Assembly: GCF_009002475.1 (NCBI RefSeq)
Contig: NZ_AP019860.1
Location: forward strand, 9,377,001 to 9,441,000
DNA from: Candidatus Uabimicrobium amorphum
GTDB taxonomy: Bacteria > Planctomycetota > Uabimicrobiia > Uabimicrobiales > Uabimicrobiaceae
DNA length: 64,000 nucleotides
Direction of reading: 5' to 3'
Numbering within the stretch: position 1 is the stretch's first letter; every line of letters begins with the position of its first letter. The translations under genes and the position numbers were made by a program. The notes below the pieces were generated by a model. It saw nothing but the letters and a program-made list of their open reading frames with translations, searched no databases and was not told where the DNA came from. Of the stretch, positions 27,360 to 35,954 are shown one piece after another.

Positions 27360-27992
27360 TTATTTCTTTTTTTCCAGCTTGAGTTTAACGTCCTCAATTC
27401 CAGAACCTTTAATTTCATCTAATACCGAAATAATAAATCCCCAATCAATCGAGCGGTCCGCCGCCAAAATTACATCCTGTTGGATATTTTGTGCGGCCTT
27501 TTGCTTGAGTACTTTTTTGAGCTCTTGAAGGGTGACTTTTTGTTTGCCGATAAAAACATTTTTGTCTTTGTCCACAGATACCGTTGTTTTTTTGTCGGGA
27601 CTTTTCTTGGTGTTTTTGGCTTTCGGTACTTTAATATTGGCTATTTCATGAACAGCAAAGGTCGCCGTGACCATAAAAAAAATGAGCAATAAAAATGTGA
27701 CATCGATCATCGGAGTTAAATCGACATTTGTGCTCTCCTCATCTTCGGTGTTCCACCCAAAGCGTAGATCGCGACTAGAGATTACATCAGATCCCGTTGC
27801 CGATGGAGCAAAATAAGACTGGAGAATTTTTAGGGACGACGCTTTTGCCCATTTTTTCGTTTCGCTATTTGCGACATAATCATCTGCTTCAATACGCGCT
27901 TCTAGTATCCAAGTTTTAAGAGTCCCTAGATCTAAATCTTTGTAGACTTTGCCCGAGTCGCGTTTCTTGAGATGCCATTTTGCGTCACTCAT
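27360..27992 (-). CDS. ExbD/TolR-family protein with N-terminal GYF_2 domain
   Basis: 210 residues. Residues 5-60 match the GYF_2 (DUF4339) pattern (WHLKKRDSGKVY, LGTLKTWILEARIEADDYV, KKWAKASSL). The ExbD domain begins at ~88, with the essential membrane Asp97 in DLTPMIDVTFLLLIFFMV, and a periplasmic part to the end (VDKDKNVFIGKQKVTLQEL, ILAADRSIDWGFIISVLDEI). It forms the proton channel with the ExbB homologue directly upstream (stop and start abut). The GYF_2 fusion adds a cytoplasmic peptide-binding module that ordinary ExbD lacks. Confidence 0.9.
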   Translation of the reverse strand: MSDAKWHLKKRDSGKVYKDLDLGTLKTWILEARIEADDYVANSETKKWAKASSLKILQSYFAPSATGSDVISSRDLRFGWNTEDEESTNVDLTPMIDVTFLLLIFFMVTATFAVHEIANIKVPKAKNTKKSPDKKTTVSVDKDKNVFIGKQKVTLQELKKVLKQKAAQNIQQDVILAADRSIDWGFIISVLDEIKGSGIEDVKLKLEKKK

Positions 27993-28613
27993 TTATGAGG
28001 AAACCTCCTTGCGTCTACGTACCAGACGAATAAATTTCGTAAGGCAATTATAAGTATCGCGTTCAAAGTTGCGAATACGCGTTTTAAAATAAGCATGAAC
28101 AAAAATAACCGGAATGGCGACCATCATACCTGCGGCGGTTGTGAAAAGTGCTAAGCGAATACCATTGGCCATTTTTTGAGGATCTCCGAGTCCCGCAGCG
28201 GCGATGACTTCAAACATTTGAATCATCCCCAATACAGTTCCCAGCAGTCCAAGCATTGGTGCTCCTTTGGCGATTGTCGATAGGATGTCCAAGTTTTTGT
28301 TAAGGCTGGGAAGGGCGTTAATTTGCACTTCGTCAATGAGTATTAAACGTATGTCTTCAACGCTTTCGTCTTTGTGTTTTAAACCCACACTTAGGATTCT
28401 CGGTATCAAGCCGCGGCTTTTTTGACAATGTTGTAGAGCATCATCCCACTTTCCTAATTTTAGAGAACTTTCCAGGTCGGGAAGAAAAGTTTCTAGGTTA
28501 CACTTTGCTTGGCGAAAACTAATAAATCTTTCTATGGTAAAACCTAATGCCACAACAGAACAGAAGATTATTACGTAGAGGGTTGTACCTCCCGCTGCTA
28601 ATATTTCACTCAT
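27993..28613 (-). CDS. MotA/TolQ/ExbB proton-channel family protein
   Basis: 206 residues with three TM helices: N-terminal (~5-25 GGTTLYVIIFCSVVALGFTI), and two in the conserved domain ~115-190 (APMLGLLGTVLGMIQMFEVIAAAG; ANGIRLALFTTAAGMMVAIPVIFVHAYF). The GLLGTVLGM and ALFTTAAGM motifs are diagnostic. It pairs with the ExbD homologue to use proton motive force. The vWA gene upstream is 9 bp away. Confidence 0.93.
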   Translation of the reverse strand: MSEILAAGGTTLYVIIFCSVVALGFTIERFISFRQAKCNLETFLPDLESSLKLGKWDDALQHCQKSRGLIPRILSVGLKHKDESVEDIRLILIDEVQINALPSLNKNLDILSTIAKGAPMLGLLGTVLGMIQMFEVIAAAGLGDPQKMANGIRLALFTTAAGMMVAIPVIFVHAYFKTRIRNFERDTYNCLTKFIRLVRRRKEVSS

Positions 28614-28622
28614 GATTTTTCC

Positions 28623-29552
28623 TTAACGTTTGTAGTAAACTCCATCGTTTTGTCCTGCTAGAGATTCCAGGAATCCTTCATCTTGGTGTGCGCCGAGTCC
28701 AATGGTATGAATCGTAACTTGTTTATCGCTGTTCCACAGAGCCACTGTTTTTAAAAGTTGTTGTGGATTGGTCACTTTACCTGCGGTGGGGTGACCATCT
28801 GTCAGAAAGAAAATCGTATCCTTCCCGCCACGCGCAATTTCAAAAGCTTGGCGTAGCCCATCGTACATATTTGTACCACCGCGTCTTCGTCGTGCAGACA
28901 ACCACTGATCGGCAAGTTCTTTGTTTTCTTGTGTCGCCGTTTGTATTTCACTTTGCCAGCGCACCGCATTATCTGAATAGAGAATAATATTAAAACTTTC
29001 CCCTTCTTTTAGACTATGATAAGCATTACGGAGCTGTAAGACGGCTTCGTAGATGTTCATACTACCGGAGATGTCGAGTACGAAAATCACATTGCGCGCA
29101 AAAATGCGTACGCCGTAAAACATGCGCGGGGTTAAAGGACCGTATTTACTGCGTTTTACAAGATTATTGCCAATGTTTTTTTTATCTTGATTGGCCTTGT
29201 TGTCTTGGTTGCGCAGTTTATCGTATTGTTGTTTGATGTATTCGGATTCATCGTAACTGTCATCGACGACGTCTTCTAAATCATTCTCTATATTTTCGAT
29301 GTTTTCTGACAAATCTGGTTGATATTCTTCTGACGAACTTTCACTTGAATCTTGATTGTTATCATTGTCTTCTGTCGCAACACTTTCGAACGACACATCA
29401 ATCATATCGTCTCCTTCGCTGCCACTAGCGGGCATCATTGCGATGTAGATAACAATAAGAAATAGTACATGGGCAGCCGTGGATATGCCCATGCACCGCA
29501 GTGATTTTTCATCCCAGAATTTCTTTTTCACCGAATTATTTTGTTCGTTCAT
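28623..29552 (-). CDS. vWA-domain protein with TonB/TolA-like N-terminal anchor
   Basis: 309 residues. The N-terminal TM helix (~21-41) has STAAH (Ser24-x3-His28), the S-x3-H signature by which TonB and TolA contact ExbBD/TolQR. A long acidic, Ser/Asn-rich linker (~45-130) follows. The vWA domain (~150-309) has a MIDAS motif DISGSM (Asp160, Ser162, Ser164), a Thr in RRGGTNMYDGL and TDG in FFLTDGHP, so metal-dependent ligand binding is expected. Placed immediately before exbB/exbD, it takes the TonB position. It could transmit pmf-driven movement to a periplasmic ligand; that is inference. Confidence 0.85.
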   Translation of the reverse strand: MNEQNNSVKKKFWDEKSLRCMGISTAAHVLFLIVIYIAMMPASGSEGDDMIDVSFESVATEDNDNNQDSSESSSEEYQPDLSENIENIENDLEDVVDDSYDESEYIKQQYDKLRNQDNKANQDKKNIGNNLVKRSKYGPLTPRMFYGVRIFARNVIFVLDISGSMNIYEAVLQLRNAYHSLKEGESFNIILYSDNAVRWQSEIQTATQENKELADQWLSARRRRGGTNMYDGLRQAFEIARGGKDTIFFLTDGHPTAGKVTNPQQLLKTVALWNSDKQVTIHTIGLGAHQDEGFLESLAGQNDGVYYKR

Positions 29553-29583
29553 AACTAAGTCCTTGTGGAATGTTTTTTTGTTC

Positions 29584-31551
29584 CTAAGCTTTTATTTTCT
29601 TAGGTGAAACGAGCGCGAATATTATGGTGATAAACACTGCGAGGTATGCAATGAGTAACCAATCGCTCGTTTGTAATTTTTGGGGAAAATTTATTTTTTC
29701 CGTTGTGGCCGTAGCTGTTGGTACCGCTGTTTTTTCGTATTCACTTGCCTGAGGTTCTAGTGCGGTCATAAGATCGGCACTTGCTACCCAGTGATTGTCT
29801 TGTTTTGTTAGGAGCTTTAATTGCAAAGGTTTTCCATCTGCCATTTGTGCGATAGTGTCACCTTTTTTGACAGCATCACCAAGTGCCCAATGACGTTTTT
29901 CTACAGGATGTTTTTGCGGATGGACATTGTAGTAGCCCCACGCTTGTTTACCGCGTAAGTTTTCAATAATGACATATCCTGGTTCATTTACGCGACTGTG
30001 AATAGCGACAATAACACCATCTTCAGCACTCACAATTGGTTGTTGTGCGGCGCCACGAATTAATAGCACATTGCTCTGAGTATCAAGTGCAATATCGGGA
30101 ATTTTATTTTGTGGTAATAGTGGCCAGTTACCGACACCTTGGCTTTTTTCACTCACCTTAATGGTACCCAGCAATGTTTTTTCTAAGGTGTTACCGGCGA
30201 GATCTTGCACATTCTCTATGTACACGGAATACTCTCCAGGAGTAAAATCTTCGGTAATTAAAAGTTCTGCTGCGCAGCCATTATCTTTGTTTTCAATAAC
30301 CTCAAAGGTATGCTGATTGTCACCAAGGTAAATTCTCGGCGCCACATCTTGAGAGATACCTGAAATACTGTCTTCATACGTTACGCTAATGTTCACAATA
30401 CCGATTTGTAATTCCTGTGGGGTTATTTGAATATTTTGTACTTGTGGTGCGGTACGATCGTATATAAATTTCTGTACGGTACTTTTGCCTGTATTTCCGA
30501 GTATGTCTTTGCTTACGACATGAAAACTGTGCACACCTTCTGCTGTCAACTGCCCTTGCCATTGCCACGCATTTTCCTTATTTTCAAGAGCGGCTATTTG
30601 TTGTTCATCTTTGAACAACACAACCTCTGCGATTTGCGAAACATCGGTAACTTTCGCACGGATTGTTACGGTGTCGCTACTCGTAATACTTTCGTTTTCT
30701 GTTACAGTAATTACCGGAGGATTGGTGTCTATGCGTACAGGAAATAGTTGTTCTTTTGTTTTTCCATTTTCGGCTTCAAGAAATAGCACTAGTGTGTAAA
30801 GACCATCATCTTCTGGTGTCCAGGAAATTTCGTAGATACCTTCTGATTCTTGTATATCGGCGCGTACTTCGGGATTTTCGGAAAGGTAACATATTACGTT
30901 TTGTGCATTTGTTTTTATTTTACACATAACTTCGGCATTGCTCATTGTGGGGAATGCTTGTATTACTTCTAGTTCAATATCTTGTTGCTGTGGAGAAAAC
31001 TCTATTTGCTTTGTGGAAACATTTTGCGCGGCATCCACAACTTCGATGTCTAGTTTGTATGTTTCTCCTGGTTGGACTTTCCATGTAAATGGAGCTGTAT
31101 ATTCTTGTTGAATAGCTCCGTTTACCGCAAGTGTAACAGTATATTGATTGTTATCGGTAACTTCGAGGTTGAGTTGCGCTTCTTGGGCAGATGTTTGCTC
31201 AACGCTAGCAATAATTTGTGGTGCAGTGTTATCCACATCACATTTTAGCGCTTCGCTGGTGGTTTTTTGCTGCTCTTTGCTTGCTACCGCTGTTAGTTCA
31301 TGTGTGCCATCTTCTACTTGTGAAGAATCCCATGCGCACTGCCATTTTTCGCCTTGAAGTTGTGCATCGTTTATTTTTTCTCCGTCGCAAAAAAATTCGA
31401 CGCTTTCAGCGTCAGCGCTTACTTGCAGTTGCACTGTACCTTTAACAAATTCAGCGCTAGGTTCTATGCTAATAACTATATTTTGTGCTTCAGGGGTTTC
31501 TTGTGCGTACAGTACACTGAAAACGATGAGTAGTACCAATATGTGTTTCAC
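29584..31551 (-). CDS. Secreted/anchored multi-Ig-like protein with M23-like domain
   Basis: 655 residues. Signal peptide 1-16 (HILVLLIVFSVLYA). Several tandem Ig-like units with the pattern D.TAP.I / DNTAPQI, DTNPPVI and DRTAPQV (residues ~110, ~275, ~365), as in bacterial Ig-like (Big) domains. Residues ~500-610 resemble a degenerate LytM/M23 or biotinyl-lipoyl-like barrel (PIVSAEDGVIVAIHSRVNEP, GYVIIENLRGK, VKKGDTIAQMADGKP); the zinc ligands HxxxD/HxH are not obvious, so it is likely a non-catalytic binding domain. C-terminal TM helix ~628-646. It is envelope-located, upstream of the vWA/ExbBD genes in one operon. Confidence 0.75.
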   Translation of the reverse strand: MKHILVLLIVFSVLYAQETPEAQNIVISIEPSAEFVKGTVQLQVSADAESVEFFCDGEKINDAQLQGEKWQCAWDSSQVEDGTHELTAVASKEQQKTTSEALKCDVDNTAPQIIASVEQTSAQEAQLNLEVTDNNQYTVTLAVNGAIQQEYTAPFTWKVQPGETYKLDIEVVDAAQNVSTKQIEFSPQQQDIELEVIQAFPTMSNAEVMCKIKTNAQNVICYLSENPEVRADIQESEGIYEISWTPEDDGLYTLVLFLEAENGKTKEQLFPVRIDTNPPVITVTENESITSSDTVTIRAKVTDVSQIAEVVLFKDEQQIAALENKENAWQWQGQLTAEGVHSFHVVSKDILGNTGKSTVQKFIYDRTAPQVQNIQITPQELQIGIVNISVTYEDSISGISQDVAPRIYLGDNQHTFEVIENKDNGCAAELLITEDFTPGEYSVYIENVQDLAGNTLEKTLLGTIKVSEKSQGVGNWPLLPQNKIPDIALDTQSNVLLIRGAAQQPIVSAEDGVIVAIHSRVNEPGYVIIENLRGKQAWGYYNVHPQKHPVEKRHWALGDAVKKGDTIAQMADGKPLQLKLLTKQDNHWVASADLMTALEPQASEYEKTAVPTATATTEKINFPQKLQTSDWLLIAYLAVFITIIFALVSPKKIKA

Positions 31552-31600
31552 CTCTATCTCCTAAATTTTGGTGTTTTCTGAAACTGCGAGTTTTGGGTTA

Positions 31601-33037
31601 TTACTGTTCTTTGGTAAATTCGCGTGCATTAATGGCCAGCTCGCGTAGTTTTTGCTGTAAACTTTGTCGGGGAATTCCTAGAGTATTTGCTGTTTGGGTT
31701 ATATTTCCTTGATGTTTCTTTAGTTTTTCGACAATAAAAACTTTTTCGAATTCGCGCACAAAGGCTCTCTTGGCATTTTTAAACGACACTTTATTGGTGT
31801 TTATGTAGTTTTGCCATAAATTGAGAACTTTGTCGCTGGACGGAAAACTATAACTTTTCTTTACATTCCCCTGAACGATATTTTCAGGTAGATCATGTTC
31901 GTCAATGAGCGTGCTATCGGCGAGTACGACCATTTTTTCAATGGTATTTTTTAGTTCGCGGACATTGCCGGGCCAGCAGTAGTCCATCAAAAGTTGTAGA
32001 CCTTTTGGAGTAATAGCTTCTATGTTCTTTTTGTGTTTTTTGCAAAAAAGTTTTAGAAAATGTTCCGTCAAAAGTGGTATATCTGTGGCTCTTTCACGTA
32101 GAGGCGGCATGACGATATCCACCACTTTGATCCGGTAGTAAAGATCTTCGCGAAAGTTTTCCTCTTCAATTTCAATATCGAGGTCTTTGTTTGTTGCCGA
32201 AATAAAACGTACATCCGCTTGGATGCTTGTGTTTCCTCCTAGGCGTTCAAATATGCGATCGTTGAGAACACGGAGTACTTTTGCCTGCATATTGAGCCCC
32301 ATGTCGCCAATTTCATCGAGAAATAAAGTACCTTTGTTGGCTTCTTCTAATTTTCCTTTACGTTCTCGTGCATCGGTGAAAGCTCCTTTTTCAGTACCAA
32401 ACAGTTCGCTTTCGATTAAATTTTCGGGAACAGAGGCGCAATTGAGTGGTACAAACTTGCCCTTGGTTCGCGAACTGCGTTTGTGAATCTCGCGTGCCAC
32501 AAGTTCTTTTCCTGTGCCGTTTTCTCCGGTAATCAGTACGGTGACGTCGGTATTGGCGACTTTTTCAATCATGTCATAGACACTTTGCATTTCTTTAGAT
32601 TCGCCGATGAGTTCCCCAAAAGAATCTTGAAGATTAATTTTTTCTTTTAGTTGAATATTTTCGCGGACGAGCGATAGTTTTTCGAGAGCGTTTCGCGTAA
32701 TAATCCGCAATTCTTCTACATCATATGGTTTTGCAATGTAGTCATATGCCCCTTTTTTCATCGATTCAACAGCAATTTTTTCGGAACCATGTGCGGTAAC
32801 GACGATGACTAAAGGTGGATTCTCCAGCTCGTTTATTTTTTGTAGAGCTGTTATACCATCCATTTGTGGCATATTGAGATCTAAAAATGCAATGTCAGGA
32901 TGGAACACCGGAATTTTTTCCAGGGCAACAAGGCCGTTTTCCGCCTCTTCAATCTGATATTTTTCTTTGCTCAAGGCTTTTTTCATTGCAAATCGAGCGT
33001 TGTATTCATCGTCTACTATGATTATTTTTGGGTTCAT
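31601..33037 (-). CDS. NtrC-family sigma-54-dependent response regulator
   Basis: 478 residues from ATG 33037, which overlaps the synthase stop (ATGA). Receiver ~1-120 with FLDLNMPQMDG phospho-Asp; AAA+ domain ~145-370 with Walker A GENGTGKE, GAFTDA loop (Gly to Asp at the fifth position, a common variant of the sigma-54-contact GAFTGA) and Walker B TLFLDEIGD; Fis-type HTH at the C-terminus (GNITQTANTLGIPRQSLQQKL). No histidine kinase is adjacent. It sits between a synthase and the envelope genes, which it may control. Sigma-54 promoters (GGnnnnnnnnnnGC) upstream were not searched systematically. Confidence 0.93.
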   Translation of the reverse strand: MNPKIIIVDDEYNARFAMKKALSKEKYQIEEAENGLVALEKIPVFHPDIAFLDLNMPQMDGITALQKINELENPPLVIVVTAHGSEKIAVESMKKGAYDYIAKPYDVEELRIITRNALEKLSLVRENIQLKEKINLQDSFGELIGESKEMQSVYDMIEKVANTDVTVLITGENGTGKELVAREIHKRSSRTKGKFVPLNCASVPENLIESELFGTEKGAFTDARERKGKLEEANKGTLFLDEIGDMGLNMQAKVLRVLNDRIFERLGGNTSIQADVRFISATNKDLDIEIEEENFREDLYYRIKVVDIVMPPLRERATDIPLLTEHFLKLFCKKHKKNIEAITPKGLQLLMDYCWPGNVRELKNTIEKMVVLADSTLIDEHDLPENIVQGNVKKSYSFPSSDKVLNLWQNYINTNKVSFKNAKRAFVREFEKVFIVEKLKKHQGNITQTANTLGIPRQSLQQKLRELAINAREFTKEQ

Positions 33038-34122
33038 AAACAATTCTTTGCAAGTTTTGTAGTTAGGGATTTTTCGACACGTTTATACCAGCGTATCATA
33101 CGAAAATTTGACCATACGTTGAGCCGTGTGTACTTCACGATGTCAAGTACATCACCACGTGAAATTTTTACAGGATTGTCCTTGTCAAATAATTGTTCGT
33201 TCGCTGCGGCCTGTTCTAGGGTTTTTATTGCCATCATCAGTGGTAAAAAACAGAATACGCGAACTTTCATTGCGCGTTTGGGGAGAGCGCACGAGTAAAG
33301 TAAGGCGTTGTCTAGGTGTTCTTTCGCACGTTGAATGATGGTATGCATCAATTTGTAAGCATTTCCACGGCAAGAGTTGTCCAACAATCTTCCATCCGTA
33401 AGCGAAAGTTCTTGTAGAAGGTCTCCTGGTAAATAACACCACCCACGTTGATAGTCGACGATCGAGTCTTTTATGATATTTGTTAGTTGTAAACCAAGAC
33501 CAAATGAAGTGGCTTTCTTCTCCATAAATGCATATTTTTTTGAGGAAATACAAGAATAATGATGGGCAAATAGCCCATTGAGTAAGTGTCCTACGGTTCC
33601 CGCGACGTAATAGCAATACTTTTCTAAATCATCAACGGACTGCAGGAACGTAACCGTGCTTGTTTGTTTACGTGTCGCGTATTCGCCCATTCCATGCGCC
33701 ATTTCTTGTACCCATTTGCGAATATTGTCGCGTACCGTCTTAGGAAATTCCCAAAAACATTGCAGTACGTATTTACTGTGGTGTAGAAGTGTGATGTCGA
33801 CTTCTTCCCCGAGCACTTCGTCACGACATTGTTTTTCGAAATCTCCATACATTGTAGACCATTGTTCCTCGGTGACGAGTTTTGCAAAATCATCAAGAAG
33901 CTCTTTTTTACGCTGTGCCGGTAGTTTGGCATTGTCTTCGATGGTGTCGGCGATACGACATAACAAATACGCGACGAGAACATGGAACTGCAATGGTTGT
34001 GGAAGACGTACCACATTTACCGCAAATGTTCGTGAAACTTGAGGGAAAATGAGTTCGCAAAAAGCTTTCTTGTCTACATCCTTATTTTGTTGTAAGTTCT
34101 GCTCTAGGGTGTTAAAGTCCAC
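33034..34122 (-). CDS. Squalene/phytoene synthase family (squalene synthase-like)
   Basis: 362 residues from a GTG start, 3 bp after the upstream gene. The two Asp-rich motifs are ADTIEDN (~57-62) and NIIKDSIVDYQRGWCYLP (~215). The YCYYVAGTVGHLLNGLF block resembles eukaryotic-type squalene synthases more than bacterial HpnC/D. The reaction is head-to-head condensation of two farnesyl-PP; squalene could feed hopanoids or sterols, but no cyclase is in the window. The overlapping ATGA with the response regulator indicates coupling. Confidence 0.85.
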   Translation of the reverse strand: MDFNTLEQNLQQNKDVDKKAFCELIFPQVSRTFAVNVVRLPQPLQFHVLVAYLLCRIADTIEDNAKLPAQRKKELLDDFAKLVTEEQWSTMYGDFEKQCRDEVLGEEVDITLLHHSKYVLQCFWEFPKTVRDNIRKWVQEMAHGMGEYATRKQTSTVTFLQSVDDLEKYCYYVAGTVGHLLNGLFAHHYSCISSKKYAFMEKKATSFGLGLQLTNIIKDSIVDYQRGWCYLPGDLLQELSLTDGRLLDNSCRGNAYKLMHTIIQRAKEHLDNALLYSCALPKRAMKVRVFCFLPLMMAIKTLEQAAANEQLFDKDNPVKISRGDVLDIVKYTRLNVWSNFRMIRWYKRVEKSLTTKLAKNCL

Positions 34123-34125
34123 TAG

Positions 34126-34521
34126 TTATAGCCTTTCCAAATATGAGCCAGGAAAATCAGCTTTGATTTTTTCCAAAAGCTCTGCTACTTTTTCCTCATC
34201 CTCCAGCATTGCGTATGCACTTTTTGCAAAGAATATTTTGTTGTGTTTCTCGGCATTTTTCGCAAGTGTTCGCCACTCATCGTCACTAAGTGGGGCGAAT
34301 TCATGGATTTTATTGGCAGAAAAGAAATCTCCACTTTCCACAGCTGCGGCCGTAAGTTTACCAAGTTCCTCGGCATCTTTTATTTTGCGGAAACAATCAA
34401 TTGCGTCACTGAGTTGATCGTTTGCCAAGAATTGTTTTGCAATGTCTTTTACTTTGCTGTCCGCGATTTCTTTGCCATAAAGTACAGAGCGCTTTTCGAG
34501 AACATTTGGTAATTTTGCCAT
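34126..34521 (-). CDS. Small helical-repeat protein
   Basis: 131 residues from ATG 34521, where AAAGGAAAG precedes the start; a longer frame to 34614 has no ribosome site and low-quality N-terminus. The sequence is Ala/Glu/Lys-rich helices (VKDIAKQFLANDQLSDAIDCF; IFFAKSAYAMLEDEEKVAELL), TPR/HEAT-like. No family recognised. First gene of the operon running to 23760, 3 bp before the synthase. Confidence 0.7.
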   Translation of the reverse strand: MAKLPNVLEKRSVLYGKEIADSKVKDIAKQFLANDQLSDAIDCFRKIKDAEELGKLTAAAVESGDFFSANKIHEFAPLSDDEWRTLAKNAEKHNKIFFAKSAYAMLEDEEKVAELLEKIKADFPGSYLERL

Positions 34522-34646
34522 GAGTCTTTCCTTTTGAATTATTTCGTAAATGGTAGTTTTTGTTGTAATTATAGCAGTGAAAAACATTGTGGTCAAGTTT
34601 ATGAAACATCGCAAACTAGAAATAAATCTATAACAATTTGTAGTTA

Positions 34647-34681
34647 TGTAGGGGCGGACCTAGTGTCCGCCCGTCCCCCAA
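34647..34681 (+). repeat. GC-rich dispersed hairpin element, copy 3
   Basis: Stem GGGCGGAC (34652-34659) / GTCCGCCC (34665-34672), loop CTAGT, followed at 34687 by GTTAGATAAACGTTT shared with copy 2. It lies in the 191-bp gap between the 34126-34521 gene and the lipoprotein gene at 34713. The element is far richer in GC than the surroundings. Confidence 0.8.
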
Positions 34682-34712
34682 TCAACGTTAGATAAACGTT
34701 TACCCACAACAA

Positions 34713-35363
34713 CTATTTCTTTTTTTTCTTCTTTTTGTTATTGTTCTTTTCCTGTGGCCCATACCAATCTTGTACTGTATTGTATTTTCCACGTTGATCG
34801 CGACGCCACGGAATGCTTTTTGGAGGCAACTTTACGGCTTTTTTGTTAATACCCTGGTAGTTTTTGCGACTCCAATCGTCCATATTTTGTGTATTAGAAG
34901 CGCGAGCCATTGTCCGCCATGGTAACTGCTGCCTTGTCGGAAGTTGCGATATATCTGGCATACCATAATGCTGCGGATTGGCAATTTTCCACATGCCCTG
35001 TTCATGCATTAACAAAAATGCCGCTTCGAGTTTTTTGAGCTTTACGGTGACTTTTGCTAGGTCCTGACGATTAGGTAAATCAGGTGCTGGTGTTTCCACT
35101 TTTTGCACTTCCACTTGGCCGACGAGACTAAAGAGATTTGCAGCGAGTGCCCACGCAAATGTAATTTGACTTAGAGGAACTTGGCGTTTGATATAATCCG
35201 CCAAGCAGTAGTAGAAAGCCTCTGGGTCGTCATAACGCACAGTTTTCTTGACAAACTCAAACGTTTCCTGTGGTGTTTCCAATTTGGAATACTGGTCTTT
35301 GGGAATTTGGGTCGTCTGACAGCCAAGTAACGACGCCAAACATAACAAAATAACGATTCTCAT
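34713..35363 (-). CDS. Lipoprotein with Lys-rich C-terminus
   Basis: 216 residues. Signal peptide with lipobox SLLGC (Cys15). A compact domain ~25-125 (DDPEAFYYCLADYIKRQVPLSQ, LEAAFLLMHEQGMWKIAN) recalls NTF2/SnoaL-like small secreted folds, but I cannot be sure. The rest is low complexity, ending in a KNNNKKKKKKK tail. Function unknown. An isolated gene; the 590-bp non-coding region follows upstream. Confidence 0.75.
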   Translation of the reverse strand: MRIVILLCLASLLGCQTTQIPKDQYSKLETPQETFEFVKKTVRYDDPEAFYYCLADYIKRQVPLSQITFAWALAANLFSLVGQVEVQKVETPAPDLPNRQDLAKVTVKLKKLEAAFLLMHEQGMWKIANPQHYGMPDISQLPTRQQLPWRTMARASNTQNMDDWSRKNYQGINKKAVKLPPKSIPWRRDQRGKYNTVQDWYGPQEKNNNKKKKKKK

Positions 35364-35519
35364 AGTAACATCCTCGTATTGGTTTTAATAGTGCTAGTAT
35401 TTATGGGTATTATAGCGTAATTTCGGGTGTAATGATAATAAAAAAATTCGCCGTTTTTAGAGAGAATATGGGGTTTCTGTTTTACTTCCTCTACCTTTAA
35501 GTGAGCGGCAAAGCCATAA

Positions 35520-35819
35520 GTGCCTCAAGGTAGGCAGCTCGTCTATTTTTGGCGGCAAAGTTCATATACAGATGGACGATGGGGGTGGTCTTTGCTGGAT
35601 TCGTACATGGGCCACAATACTAGGTTGTTTGGTAAATCAATTTTGGATGTGGCAAACTCATCCGCGATACGTTTCTCCTTTTACGATGTTCATGTCTTCT
35701 GCATTCGTGGGCTCCGGGCAAACGAAAAGCGATACTGTTTTTTAGTTATGGCTCGATCTCATCAAATACATTATATCCTGCTAAAATACTTTCGTCCACG
35801 AGTCGAGGAGGAATTATAA
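35520..35819 (+). pseudogene. Possible decayed ORF in a 590-bp gap
   Basis: An open frame from a GTG at 35520 gives 99 residues; adjacent frames also carry protein-like stretches. That pattern suggests a frameshifted remnant. The visible sequence (Trp, Cys and Arg-Gly rich near the end, VFCIRGLRAN) resembles the end of secreted C-type repeat domains but I cannot name a family. No ribosome site. The rest of 35364-35954 holds no other feature I can support. Low confidence that it is expressed. Confidence 0.25.
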
Positions 35820-35954
35820 TATTTCCTTCGCGAGTTTGCATACGCGTTTCATTATTTGTATACTATTCTCAATCGTAACGTTTGAGATATATCAGTTGCG
35901 ACGATGCGGAAGCAAAAAAAATAAAAATCATCGTTTATAAAAGTGAGAAATAAA

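Noticed and set aside
29584-31551. Active M23 peptidase
   Set aside because: The LytM-like region lacks recognisable HxxxD and HxH zinc ligands, so catalysis cannot be supported.
34522-34614. Longer N-terminus for the 34126 gene
   Set aside because: No ribosome site and a low-complexity N-terminus; ATG 34521 has AAAGGAAAG and a normal start.
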